64,000 nucleotides of DNA from Parasponia andersonii (lineage: Eukaryota; Streptophyta; Magnoliopsida; Rosales; Cannabaceae), in contig JXTB01000042.1 of the NCBI GenBank assembly GCA_002914805.1, positions 1,345,083 through 1,409,082 on the forward strand, written 5' to 3'. A program made the position numbers and the translations under genes. Below the pieces are notes generated by a model. That model made no database searches, was not told the origin of the DNA, and saw nothing but the letters and a program-made list of their open reading frames with translations. Of this stretch, positions 36,388 to 48,165 are shown in pieces (positions within the stretch are counted from its first letter, which is position 1; every line of letters begins with the position of its first letter).

Positions 36388-39300
36388 TATCATGACCCAA
36401 ACCTTGGGCCAATGGCAGAAAGGGAATTTTAGAATTAGAAATTCATAAGTTGTTTTAGAAAAATTTATAAAAATAGTTTTAAAAGCAAAATTCCCACAGA
36501 TTTGTGAACACTATTAGACATAGATTGTTAAAGAAATTTATTTAAACAAACTAAGCATCATCATCAATAGTCTCACAATCTAGCATACTAATTATACAGA
36601 CCGAGTCCATGAAATGGACACTTAAGTATTTTATTACAAACTAAGATAATTAACAAAAAAAATCTTATAAAGTTAACAATTTCCAACATGGTAACTAGCT
36701 TCTCACTATTCAACTCTCTAATTCCTAAAATCACACCGACCACTATCTGACATATTCCGTAGGCATATCAGATAAAAACCTGCACAGAGGGCCTAGGTCT
36801 CTCACCTAGCTCTGTAGTAACTCGCCAGTGATCTAAAAATATTGTGATGCTATAATAGAACTCAAATATGTGATCCTGTTATAACATCCCCTAGTTTAAC
36901 CATATTGTCATATACAGTCAAACTATGAAGTATTATTCTTTCTTAAACATTATCTTTTGTTTTGATAAAAAGATTGGCAAATTTTGAACTTTCTAAAACC
37001 TTTAAACAAAAGCAACTGCATGGCATTTCTTGTTAAAAGTATCTTTACAAAATGTACAATCAAAAGAGGTTTTTACCAGTCTATTTTGCCATCAACAGTA
37101 GTATTTACATTACACCAAAATATCTCGAAACAAAAATGTCGCCCCATAGGTCAAGCTCGTCTACATCTGTATGATCATGGCGACAAAAGGCAAGCCAGGT
37201 AACCAGTTAGTCAATACCAAAATATGTCTCCTCATCTGCATCACAAGACTAAAATGAGCTAAAGCTCAGTAAGTAAAAACTATGCATGCTTATGAATGCT
37301 TTAAAATCTCATAAAGTTCCCATTGTACCCTTTTTTTTTCTTAAACATTTGAGTCCATGTATTTTTCTTAAAAATTATTCTTAGTTAGGCCCCTTAGCAC
37401 ATTGCTTGTCCCGTAAGTCAATAGGGCATGATAACATTGGGTGGAAACTCTGGCCAAGAGTAAAATAAGGTACGACCATCGTGTGAGGTTTTTTTTTTTG
37501 AAAACTTCTTCCCTCATCAAAATGGCATCCCGCACCGCACTAATATTATCCCGCTTCAACGAGACACATTATAAGATCCGCAAATCTCGCTTCAACGGGA
37601 AAGTCTGCATCAACAGACTTACCTATCCTGCTCTGACAGACTAACAATTGCCATTAAAACTTATCTTATAAAATTGGTACAATGGTACTCATTTTCAAAT
37701 ACTCTTATAATAAAAGTCTCCATTTGCATGCAAAACATGCCATGCACATGCCATTTCATAACTTCCAGGAATAAGTAAGTTTCACATAAATACATCTTCC
37801 ATATAGTTCTTGTGATGCAATTGTAAGCCTTTACTTACCTTGTGTCCTGATTAGGAATCAATAGTAGAAAGAGTCAATATCCTCTAGAGATTGGTGTGCT
37901 AATCAACTGTCATAAATTACTATTATTCAAGATGCACATTTTACAAAAAGGATGCATTAAGATACTTGAACAAGACCGAAATCAGAACTTTCACCAATTT
38001 AGGAAACTTAATCTTAAAATGACTCAGGAGTGTATAAATCACTTAAGGTACTTAGTAGCCAATATCTAGCATTGAAAAACTATTCAAAAGTAGTAAATAT
38101 GAATGCTAGTTCATTAGCACAGAAATGAACCAAAATGTCACCTAATTTTGTAAAACTAGTTCATTTGCTTCTAAATGGTACCATTTGGTTTTAAAAATAT
38201 TTGGACAGCACTTCCCCTATTTTTATGATATCCCCACATAATTAAAATCATGGTTTAAGACATGTGGTAGTAATCAACAAACCAATTCCCACATATACAA
38301 ATCAAAAGAAACACCTAGGATAACATAGAAGAACATTTTAAATCTTTTTCAGTTTAGACAAGTTTAAAACAATTTGTGCACTTGTCTATGGCTAAAAATA
38401 ACAGCTAAATTAATGGAATAAATAATAGAATCCATTACATATCCATTGCAAGTTAAGGAAATCAGATTACAAGTATAGAAAGCTTAATACACCTACGGAA
38501 ACACTTGAACACACAATTAGCAATTTTGGGGCTCTAGGTGTAACTTGAATTCTCCACTTAAATTCTATGTTTTCAGCAATATATAAGGGTTTTTAGGACC
38601 ATTATTAATCAAATAATTACTTTGGTTTAAGGGCTAACACAAAAGAAATTAACTATAAGTTCAAAATCATACATAATGCTCACTTTGACTAGTTTGAGCT
38701 TTTGTTGGAGTTCTTGCCTTCTACCTCTACCAAACTGATTCTCTAGGCTTAGAATTAGATTTTTAGACTTAAGAAGACCTGAAGAAACTATTATTTAAGT
38801 GGGAACAAGTAGAGAATTGAAATTAAAGGACAAGACTTAGAAAGAAGAACTTAATAGAATTACCTTGACTAGTTTTGGTATATCTTACTTTCTAGGACTC
38901 CAATTTGAGTTCTACTACTTGGAAACTCTTGGAAATATTTGAAGGAAGTTGAGAGAGGTTAGAAAAAGTATTGGAGAGTTTCAAGTCGTGGCTGGAGAGC
39001 AAAAGAAAGCAAATGACCAGATTTGACTCAAAATCAACACTTAATGGCTAAGAAAAGGTATAACTTAAATTCTAAGGGGTATTTTGGGTATTTTACAAAT
39101 TACTTTCCATGTGTTCAGCTCTAGAACATCCTTAGCATAGTCACCACATTACTGGTCACTCCTATACACCCAAGTATAGCCAAAGTTGGTGAATCCTACC
39201 TTAGAAAGTGAAAACTAGACATATTTTTGACTTATGATTCTATATGGCCTATCTTATTGTAATTTTGTGGAACCTAGCCCCATAACTAATCATTAAGCAT

Positions 39301-39835
39301 ACAAATAAGCCAATTACACTCCAATTAACAATGCAAATATAGTATTACTTTCATAATTATATTCTTTGTTCTTTTAACACACTGAACTATCTCTCTGAGG
39401 GTATTGAACATTTACACTGCATTAGGACACTTCGACAATCATTAGTGTAATAATATATATGTAAATGCACATAATATAATGAATGAGTATGTTACTATAA
39501 AACTACTATTAACGATTTCTAGATGCCTAATATGCAATAAGAAAATATTTATTATTGGCTTAATATGCATGTGAGAATCTTGGGCACCACACCTATAGTA
39601 TGTACAACATGTAACAGTTCACAATATGCATGCATCTAATGTTCAAATTGTGCTTTCAAAATATAACTTGCAAAAATTTGAGAGACTTTGGGGGGTTTAA
39701 AAGAAATTTCAAGAACTATATCCCCCATTATTTAAATCCAGTATTTTGAATATTAAATTTTGAAAATTCAAAATTACCATTTTTCCATTATGTGCAAAAT
39801 CCCCAAAATGACTCTTTTGAATTTCAGTTTTTACA
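36388..39835 (-). repeat. 5' LTR of the Tekay/Del-like element, split
   Basis: Matches the 3' LTR over 36388-36876 and 39592-39835. Between them lies a solo LTR of another family (36877-39591). About 1 kb of the LTR middle, present at roughly 30400-31450 in the partner, is missing. Confidence 0.75.
36877..39591 (-). repeat. Solo LTR of a second Ty3-type family, nested
   Basis: About 2.7 kb. On the minus strand it starts TGTGGTGCCCAAG and ends GATGTTATAACA. It interrupts the 5' LTR of the Tekay/Del element at a point where the 3' LTR runs on without a break (GATCCTATAGTATG). It carries a TTACTGAGCTTTAGCTC block (minus strand, about 37250-37275) like that in Del-type LTRs. Target duplication not clear. 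Open frames within it (36984-37202, 37368-37644) are not genes. Confidence 0.65.
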
Positions 39836-40216
39836 GAATTGCTAATTTGAAAATATATTGCAAATTAGATCCCGAATTTTATCTATAAGTGTCATAAGGT
39901 TGTAACAAAAACACTATTTGAATGGACAATGTATTAAATATTTAGAGGTGTTGTGAATAGTTCAATGATATAGTATGAAAGATTGATATATTTTAGATTA
40001 TATTTCACCCAAACAATCTCAGAAGCTGCTTTTGGACTTAGGAAGTTGAAAAATAGCTTCTAAAAGACATGCCAAACATATCCTTAATATCGGTGATTAT
40101 TGTGCCAGCTTTAATAAATAGTGATGTTTATATAGTACCGTTTCCATAATTAGTCTGCATACATAGATGATCATATGTTAAATTCTCGTAGAATTAAAGG
40201 TGTTATGGAAAACATA

Positions 40217-40500
40217 GGGCCCGTTTGTTTCACTCATTCGATTTCATTCAAATGGAAAACTCATTGGAATGAGTATTTATTTCAACAATTCAGTTTTTCC
40301 ATTCAGATGATCTATTAGTCACGACAACCATTTTCCATTCAGAGCCTAGGAGGTGTTTTTGAATGATCCATTCTAATGTCTCTCGTTTACTTACAACTCA
40401 TTCCATTTTATTTCATATCAAATGTCACACATTCTAATTATAACTCATTCTATAATTTCTATTTAAATACACGTATTCAAATAAGTGAATCAAATAGGCC
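40217..40500. mobile_element. MITE, Tourist/PIF-like
   Basis: 284 bp with inverted ends GGGCCCGTTTGTTTCACTC and GTGAATCAAATAGGCC, flanked by ATA on both sides. Same family as 19591-19941 (CATTCTAATG, ACTCATTC and ATTTAAAT words). Confidence 0.65.
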
Positions 40501-42119
40501 ATAACATTTTATTTGGTTACAGAAGTTGGAATGAAGGACGAAGTTGTCTAAAAAGGTACTATATTGAGAGACGCAAATATTATAGAAAGGCCTATGTATA
40601 ACTCGTAATAGCTATGTTAAGCATAATTGAATGGCTTCATTTAAAAGATGTTGAACCAAAATAAGTACAATTTTTATTGGTATGATATATTCAAAAAATT
40701 AATTCTCTTGGCATATAAGCAGGAAAGATATATGAATTCTAGGTATAATCGTATTTACGATATATAGTAGGAAACCTTGAGTAGGTGCCATGACTTGCAT
40801 TAGACCTGACATTGCAAGAGTGGGAGTATAAGTAAATACATGATTGACATGGGAGAAAATCTGACTAAGCTCATTATGTGGGAGAAATGTTCATTACTTT
40901 TGAGCTTGGGGTTACCTCATAATTTCATAAGAGAATTTATGTTGTATGTCCATTTTTTAAATTAAATTGATATTAGTATATAACCACATGTACTAATTTA
41001 AAACTTAATGAGCCAATTTTACAGGTAAATGTCTAGTTAGAAGGTTTTAATTTACTTATTTTAACCTTTTTTGTTGTTCTTTAATGTTATTAACGAGAAA
41101 TTCACCATTAAGTAGTACATTTGTTTTTTTCTTAGTATATCAAACCATTAACTTGGTATGTTTTCAAATATGCCACAATAGAGACATGCCCACATTTGAT
41201 AAGGCCATATAGGCTTGGTATTGGGTTGACCTGACCTCTATTCCTATCGAGGAGCACAGTATGGCCCAACTCACATTTTATGCAGACTTAAGTAGATTGT
41301 GCGTATGTGTGCTGAATATGTGTCTATACAGGCCATAATGCGAGCCTAATTTCATTATTATTCCATCATCTTTTTAGTTTTTGTTAGATAAAAATAAAAA
41401 TAAATAAATAAATAATAAAAAGAAAAGGATGGTCACCTATAAATATTATTATAGAGTAAATGAATATAAATTAATCAAATTCTAAGATACACCTCTTTAA
41501 CTTTTTTCTTCGAAAAGTAGATTCGAACTTAGCATCTAAAACCCAACAAATCATTCAGCACACTATTCTAACCTAGTTCCAGTATTTCACAAATAACTTC
41601 TTACTCATTTATTTTTCTAACAAGGGCGGGAAAAATATTTCAGCATCTAACAATTTGCTATGACTTGGTGCTAGTTTTTTTACAACTCGTGATGATATTT
41701 ATGAAATAATTTCTAGTACAACTAGTGTTTGGTAAATCTACTTTATATCAAGTTATTTTATAACTTGCTGCTTAGCACATNTAATGTGAGTCTGCAGAAA
41801 TATGGACATAGCCAACCAGGACCCATGAGCTTATTGCTAAGGCTCAGCCAGGCCCTATTATATGTACCAGGCTAGACTCGCATTGTGCTTTTTTTTCCAT
41901 ATAGTTCGACCCATAAATTAAGCCCAACCCTGACATCACTATGCCACATTGTGATCTGAATTTTTAGTAGATATCTTTTCATTCATGGTATATCTTTTTA
42001 TAAGATTGGTATATTAATCAGGTTTTTATAAAAATCTATATTTTGCAAATTGAGTCTTTAAGTAGATCTGTTTATAAATTTAGTATATATAATTCGGAAA
42101 AATAATGTATTGTAGTAGT

Positions 42120-42490
42120 AAAATTGGTATACATTAATATATGCCAAGTACACAAATAGATTTATATAGCAAGAGGGAAAAAAAAATATACTACTTAAAG
42201 GACAATTTCTATGACCCATAAATGTCAAAAATAGTTTAAAAATCTCTTAGCTAACAAATGGATATTAATTTATAAAAAATTATGAATATTGATGATGGAG
42301 TATATATATATATTACGATATACCCATTACATATATAGATCTATCAAGACAAAAATAAATAAATATACCGCATAAAAGTAATTTTTAATTAATGGCTATA
42401 AAGTTTATTTTCTGAAATTCTATGAAATCATAAACATCAAAAAATAATTTAAAAATATCTTAACTAACAATTGGACATCAATTTATTAAA
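42120..42490. repeat. Diverged tandem duplication of about 170 bp
   Basis: Two neighbouring segments each run from a TATATAG(C/A)...AAGA part through CTATGA...CAT...AAATGTCAA/AACATCAA to AACTAACAATTGGACATC or its variant, then AATTTAT. A third relative lies near 28560-28740. Confidence 0.45.
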
Positions 42491-42854
42491 AAGGAAAGGG
42501 GGATTGACGAGGGTTGTAACTTTTGAATCTGGAATCTTTGTTGACTTTTAGGTCTAAGAAGAGACATATATCTATTCAACCTAATTCATAACATGGTTCA
42601 CAACAACTTAAAGTATTATTTTTGCATATAGAGAAACAAGTCTCAAGCAACCGGGAGATTGCTATGAATAGAATTCTTTGCCCTTGTTGGAGTCATATGA
42701 GGATAGTGTTCTATTCATCCTAAGAATCCTATTCTTATGAGGTACTTGTTTCACTAAATAATTAAAGACCAGGTATGAGAATCCAATATAAAGAAGACAA
42801 TCCCATAAGATGAGATCCATAAGATCATGCAAAAATATTTCTCTCAGAATAACC

Positions 42855-45296
42855 TATAAAACCCCACTTCATTTTATTATTACTTTATTATTTTATCCTT
42901 ATCTAAAATAAGTGATGGTCCCACGTTTAAAAAAAAACTACACTCTCTCCTTCCATTTTCTCTCTCGTTCTCCTGGGCCAAACCAAAAAAAAATGTAGAT
43001 GTATCCCTCTCCATCTCACGGCCTCCCCCGTTAACTCACGCATCTCTGCCTTGCTTTAGCTGCTAAACTAGGCCATTTCAGGTCGTTTGAAGGATGTCTA
43101 GCTCATGCGCCACCACCTCCCATCGACGCCGTCGTTGTCCTCATGCTCGGAGCCACTGCACGCGATGTCAAGAAGCAGGGGAGCTCACTTCCTCGCAGCA
43201 ATTCGGCCGCCACAGGTCTCGGGAAGCCATCCTAGTCGCCAATTCGACTTGCCTAAGCCAGCGCCAAACTTCTTTGGCCTCTAGCCACCGCAAGACACCA
43301 CCCCTCACCAGAAATGATGAGTTTTCTTAAGTTTGGTCATTTCTCAAATTTGCAATATTGATATTCTTGAGATAACTTTCTAAAAAGTGGTGTATTTGAG
43401 GTTTTAATGATTGAGATTAGTATGAATAAGTAATAGAGAAGCTATGTTGATAGATTTGAGGATCAGATCTGATTTTAGAATGTTTTTCAAATTAAAAGGT
43501 ACTATTTTCTGATTATTTTTAGAAAAATAATATTTTTGTAATTATATTTGTTAAATAATTATTTTGGTCATGAAACTTATATATGATAAGAGAGGAGATT
43601 GAAAGAAGAATAAATACAGCTGTTTTTTGTTAAATCAAAATCCAGCAACAGAAAATTTTTCAATCGAAAAAATGGTATTTTAATAAATATTTATAAAAAT
43701 GATATTTATGTAACTTTCGGATTTTAAAGCACGTTTAAAGTTCGTGACCTCAAAACTGAATTTTGGCTTCAAATTTAGGCTTAGTGAATTTTGATATAAA
43801 ATATGACTATATTTCAAAGTGACATGAAAATCAAGGCATGTGGCTCGTGAATAATATCGTTATGGGTGTCACGGGCCAGTCTCGTCTTAGGAATCATTTT
43901 TGACAAATTATATATCCAACCTAGAATTTTTGGATGCTATGAATGCAGTCATGACCTCTGTTTTTCAATCTGAGACTCCATTGAAAAAGTCATTTTTTCA
44001 AGTAAGCTTACTGAAATTCCGAAATAACCATTCAAACACTCCAGTGACTAACGGGAGATTTTTTTATCGTCGCTAGCTTAGTATACCTATCATCTCGAGG
44101 TAGGGGTTCAATTACCTAGTTTTATATTTGTTTTGATTTATAATTACATTAGAATTGATTTAAGAAAAACCGTGAATTTTACGATAATTGATAAATTGTT
44201 GAAACACATAGGATTATACTAGGATTAGACTCTGTGAAATTTTATACATATTTTTAAATTGTGATTATAGGGTAATACAGCAATGTTCTACCTATGTTAT
44301 AGTAAATCCCAAAATAATACTAAGTTGTATTTTTAAAATATTATTTGGTGAGCATTTTGCACGGTTATTACACATCTTGTTACAAGTTGTAGATACTATA
44401 GGATCACACACTTGAGTTCTATTATAGCATTGCAGTATTTTAGATTGCTAGCGAGTTACTACAATGTTATGTGAGAGACCTAGACCCCTGGGTAGGTTTT
44501 TGGCTGACACAATTTCAGGCAGTGGCAAGATGCTATTTACCTCTAGAAAGGGGTACTACAGGGCCGTGATTAGAGAATGGGAGCTCACTTATTTTACATT
44601 GGTTGATGTATAATATATACAATCATGTGTTTCTCGTTTTGGTTTTGAAAATGTGATTATTCTATATATCAATTATTTTATAAACTTGATTTATAAATAG
44701 ATTTAAAGGTACTAACCATGCAAGTTTGATAAAATTTCATTTATTCGAAAAGGTAATTGAATTTCTACTGAGCATATAAATACTCACCCTCCATACTTCT
44801 CCTATTTTCAAATATTTATCTGTTTATGATAGTCATCATGGTGGTTAGACAAGCTGTGTAGCTTGTACTTCTATTTCTACTCCTATTTCCTAGTGGGTAT
44901 TTATACTTGTTTAATTTTTTAGCTAAAATTAGTAAATCTACTAAGTTGACGTATCAGGATAGTTTTATTATTAATTTGAGAACTTGAAATGATTTTATGT
45001 AAATAATTTTGGACATTGAACTAAAATATTTAGTTGAACTCAATTTACTAAAATTTATGATTTCTTAACAAGTATTCAAATAAGATAGGTGGAAATTTTC
45101 TTAAACTTTATCGGATATTTTTCTTAAGTAATTTAAAACTAATAAGGGTTTTAATAGTATGGAATTCATAATGATTTGAGGACTAAAATGAAATTATCTA
45201 ATATTTGATTTCTCCTTAATTTTATAAAATTAATATTTTATTATATTTTCACTTAAAATTACTAAAAATTACGGCTTTTGAATTCTGGTCATGACA
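42855..45296 (+). repeat. 5' LTR of the LARD-like element
   Basis: 2.44 kb ending GGTCATGACA. Landmarks shared with the 3' LTR: AAAATAAGTG near the start, CATCTCACGGCCTCCC (about 43010), CCACCTCCCATCGACGC (about 43110) and AGAAATG.TGAGTTTTCTTAA (about 43310). The 78-codon open frame at 43094-43330 is inside the GC-rich LTR segment and is not a gene. Confidence 0.8.
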
Positions 45297-45300
45297 GAAA

Positions 45301-45312
45301 TAGTATCAGAGC
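45301..45312 (+). other. Primer binding site of the LARD-like element
   Basis: TAGTATCAGAGC, four bases after the 5' LTR, complementary to initiator methionine tRNA apart from one base. Confidence 0.75.
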
Positions 45313-46079
45313 TGTGGGCTTTAGATCCGTCTGGAATCTTACCTATGTTATTTTGTTGTTTGAAAAGGATTTTGGAAAGTGTCTAACAAATACATCATAC
45401 ATCACTTAGGTTTTTGCTAAATTTGTTATCTTTACACTGATTCGTCTTGAATCCTTTGCTCATCTTCCTAGAGTGAAATTCTAGTATCTTGATCTAGTTA
45501 TAACCCAGAAATTATTGTCTCAGAGGTGTTGGGATTGACACAAGACTAGTAAATTCTACTTATATTCAAATTCTCTAATTTAAATGAACATTCAGACTTG
45601 TACTCCTAGGTCCATTCAGATAGTAAGCTATGAGTGAACTCTATAGGTTCTTGATAATTATCTCGTGTTAAGTATTTTAAATACCTTGGTTTGTTCCAAT
45701 GTTTTGTGAATTTTTAGGGTGTGATTTAACTCTCCTAATTTTAACATACTTTTACTCGGTCCAAATAATTGGTGGTTGATGTTTATATCAAAGTATTCGA
45801 ATTGGTGATGCTTTTATCATGATATTTAGCTTATGAATAGACAAATCAGTATGATATATAAGTTTGCTTAAATGTGATAATGAACTAATTTCACCAAGTT
45901 TGGCTTGATATTAGTTGTGCACTGGTAGAATAAATAATTTAATTTCATTTGAGATTCTTTGGTTATTTGGTTTTGTCTGAATTATTGAATCATGATTGTA
46001 TTTCTGTGTAAGTTTCTGTGTAAATTATTGAATCATGATTATTTAATTCCAAGTTGACATGTCTATAAGGTAGAATTCC

Positions 46080-47525
46080 ACTTATTTAATGTTGAAAAAT
46101 ACATTACCATATAAAATTCCAATTACTATATTTTACAATTCAAAAATAGGTTCATTAGTATTGAAAGATGAAGATTGGTTCATTTGTGAAAAATTTGTAC
46201 AATTTTTAGACGTTTTTCATAAAGTTACTATTGCATTATCTGGTATTTATTATCCTACTTCTCCAATTATTTTACGTCATATTTTTTTTATTGCTGAAAT
46301 GTTTTGTAAGGCAAGATGTGACCCTATATTTGAACCAATTATAACACGTATGCAAGAAGTATTTGTGAAATATTGGTTTCCAATTCTTTTATTATATTCA
46401 TTTGCTTTTATTTTAGATCCTAGGGGTAAATTAAATGGTCTTTCTAATTTAATTAGCTACAGTTCTACATGTTTTGAGATAGACTATACTACTGAATATA
46501 CAAATGTTCGTGACAAATTTTTTGAAGTGTATAGTATATATGAGGCTAAGTTTAGCAGTAATCAACAATAACACACTCCTCCACAAGAAACTGAAGAGCA
46601 GTCAAAAAATAAGTCTTTTTGGAGCATGGTAGGTTATCGTCCTCAAGGATGTGGTCGTGACTCATCATCAACATCATCAAGTTCAAGTCAACTACTACTA
46701 CCAATAAATCCACAACAATCCTCTGATCTTACTCAATATATTGAGCTAGACTCTGACATCGACCCCAATGATGAGAACTTCAAAGCTTTGGAATGGTGGC
46801 ATACGCGTCAACCAAGATTCCCGATGCTTTCACAATTAGCCCATGACGTTTTAACAATTCCAGTGTCCACGATTTCTTCAGAGTCTGCTTTTAGTACGAC
46901 TAAGATGATAGTAGATGAGCGGAAGACTTTGTTGGCTCCTGACATGGTTGAGGTGTTAGCATGTGTTAAAGATCGGGAAAAAGCGGCAAAGCGAAATCAA
47001 GATACTATTCGTATTTGTAATGAAGAATTGGCCGAAAATTTCAATAACTTGTACATGAATGATAATGAGTCATAAACTCATAAAGTCATAATTAATGATA
47101 TACTAATTTTTTTCAAGTTATAATTTGAATTGTAATAAATGATCATCAATAAAATCAAATTTCAATATTTCAAATTTATTTGTTTCATTATTTGTCTTAA
47201 TATCCTATTTAATTATTATTAATTTTTTAACAATAGAAAACATATGTAGTTTATGTTGTCAACTTTTTGAAATGAAAATTCAATTAAAAAGTTTAAATTT
47301 AACATGTTTAAAAAAAATTGTTAAAAAAAAATCAAATAGTAGCAACAAAAAAAAACTGGCTGAGTACGGGCCGACCCGGCCTGGCCCTACCCGGTTGTGG
47401 CCCGTCAAAAAGCCCGGCGGGCCATATTTTATTTTGACAGGGCCGAGCCGGCCCGGCGCGTTCACCCCCTAAAGCCCATGATGGGCGGGCCGGCCCGGCC
47501 TGGCCCACCCATTTTGCCATCTCTA
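46080..47525 (+). mobile_element. hAT DNA transposon, 3' fragment
   Basis: Two open frames belong to a BED/hAT (RICESLEEPER/Tam3-like) transposase. 46089-46571 holds the mid region (DEDWFICEKFVQFLDVFHKV...LDPRGKL) and ends at a stop. 46626-47075 holds the hAT dimerisation domain (LEWWHTRQPRFPMLSQLAHD, then PVSTISSESAFS) to a natural C-terminus. The normal protein links these; here a TAA at 46569-46571 separates them. The N-terminal BED finger and the left end are missing. The right end at about 47367-47525 is rich in GGGCCGGCCCGG words and closes with TTTTGCCATCTCTA, the usual hAT terminal layout. Confidence 0.82.
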
Positions 47526-48165
47526 TTCTTGACTAAAAACATTTTTATTACTCAGTTGTTTCTTACTTGTTACTAGAAATGGTAAATGACTTATGTCATT
47601 GTACTTTTATTGTAATATCTAATCTTTGGACTTAACTATCTTGTGTGACATAACACAAGGGTATTAATTTCTATTTGAGATCCTATTAGAGTCTTTGAAC
47701 TCAGCAATTACTTAGAACTGAGTTCTAGATGCAGTCAAATGGGATTGTCCTAGTGTGCTATTGATTAGATATAATCAGGAGGACGATATTATATGCATTG
47801 ACATTTGATCTACTACTCTAGTTTAGTATCTAACAATTAGCTCAGATTATAAAAGTCTTGTATTTTTGACTTCTAGTCTTGATTATCATTGCTACTTTTA
47901 TGACTAATACTAACTTGGAGCGATCATTTCCAATCTCTTGTATCCAGATCTTATGCCTATAGATAAGCCATCTTATTTATCATTGTGTACCTCCTTATCT
48001 CATACTATTGTACGACATCGATATGCTGGCTTAATTTTAACGCCAGAGATGAAGTTCATGTTTCACATTTCTCGATGTTTCACATTTCTCGATTGACTTA
48101 GTCTTTAGTTTGATACTTGTTAGCTCCACAACCAATGGTTTGCTTTCTTTCAAATGGCTATTCTA

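Larger units (their letters stand above)
29493..39835 (-). mobile_element. Ty3/gypsy chromovirus, Tekay/Del-like, broken, with a nested solo LTR
   Basis: Fossil of 10.3 kb on the minus strand. Parts from its 5' end: 5' LTR (36388-39835, interrupted by another LTR and internally deleted), primer-site-like stretch (TGGTGTCAAAGC, about 36370-36381), gag (about 35030-36235, starting MPPRKRVSKQE), protease (about 34840-35020), reverse transcriptase (about 33780-34560), RNase H ([30 protein letters not shown], about 33220-33465), integrase (about 31960-33085), a chromodomain-type end (ATWELEIEIYEKYPYLF, about 31700-31760) and the 3' LTR (29493-31622). The RNase H, integrase and long LTRs fit Tekay/Del. 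Many breaks are visible, and the LTRs are clearly diverged, so it is old. No convincing target duplication. Confidence 0.88.
39836..42849. other. Intergenic stretch, no gene seen
   Basis: AT-rich. It holds a MITE at 40217-40500, one undetermined base (41781), degenerate GC-richer patches at about 41160-41350 and 41800-41950 that could be hAT-type ends, and a local duplication at about 42120-42490. Confidence 0.5.

Noticed and set aside
41160-41955. Possible degenerate hAT-type element with ends near TGCCACAATAGAG and CTATGCCACATTGTG
   Set aside because: The inverted match is short and broken; not enough to call.
43094-43330. Arginine/serine-rich 78-residue protein
   Set aside because: It lies in the GC-rich segment of the LARD 5' LTR, and the 3' LTR has the same segment without the frame.
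47272-47520. Open frames with proline/glycine-rich ends
   Set aside because: They result from the GGGCCGGCCC terminal repeats of the hAT element.
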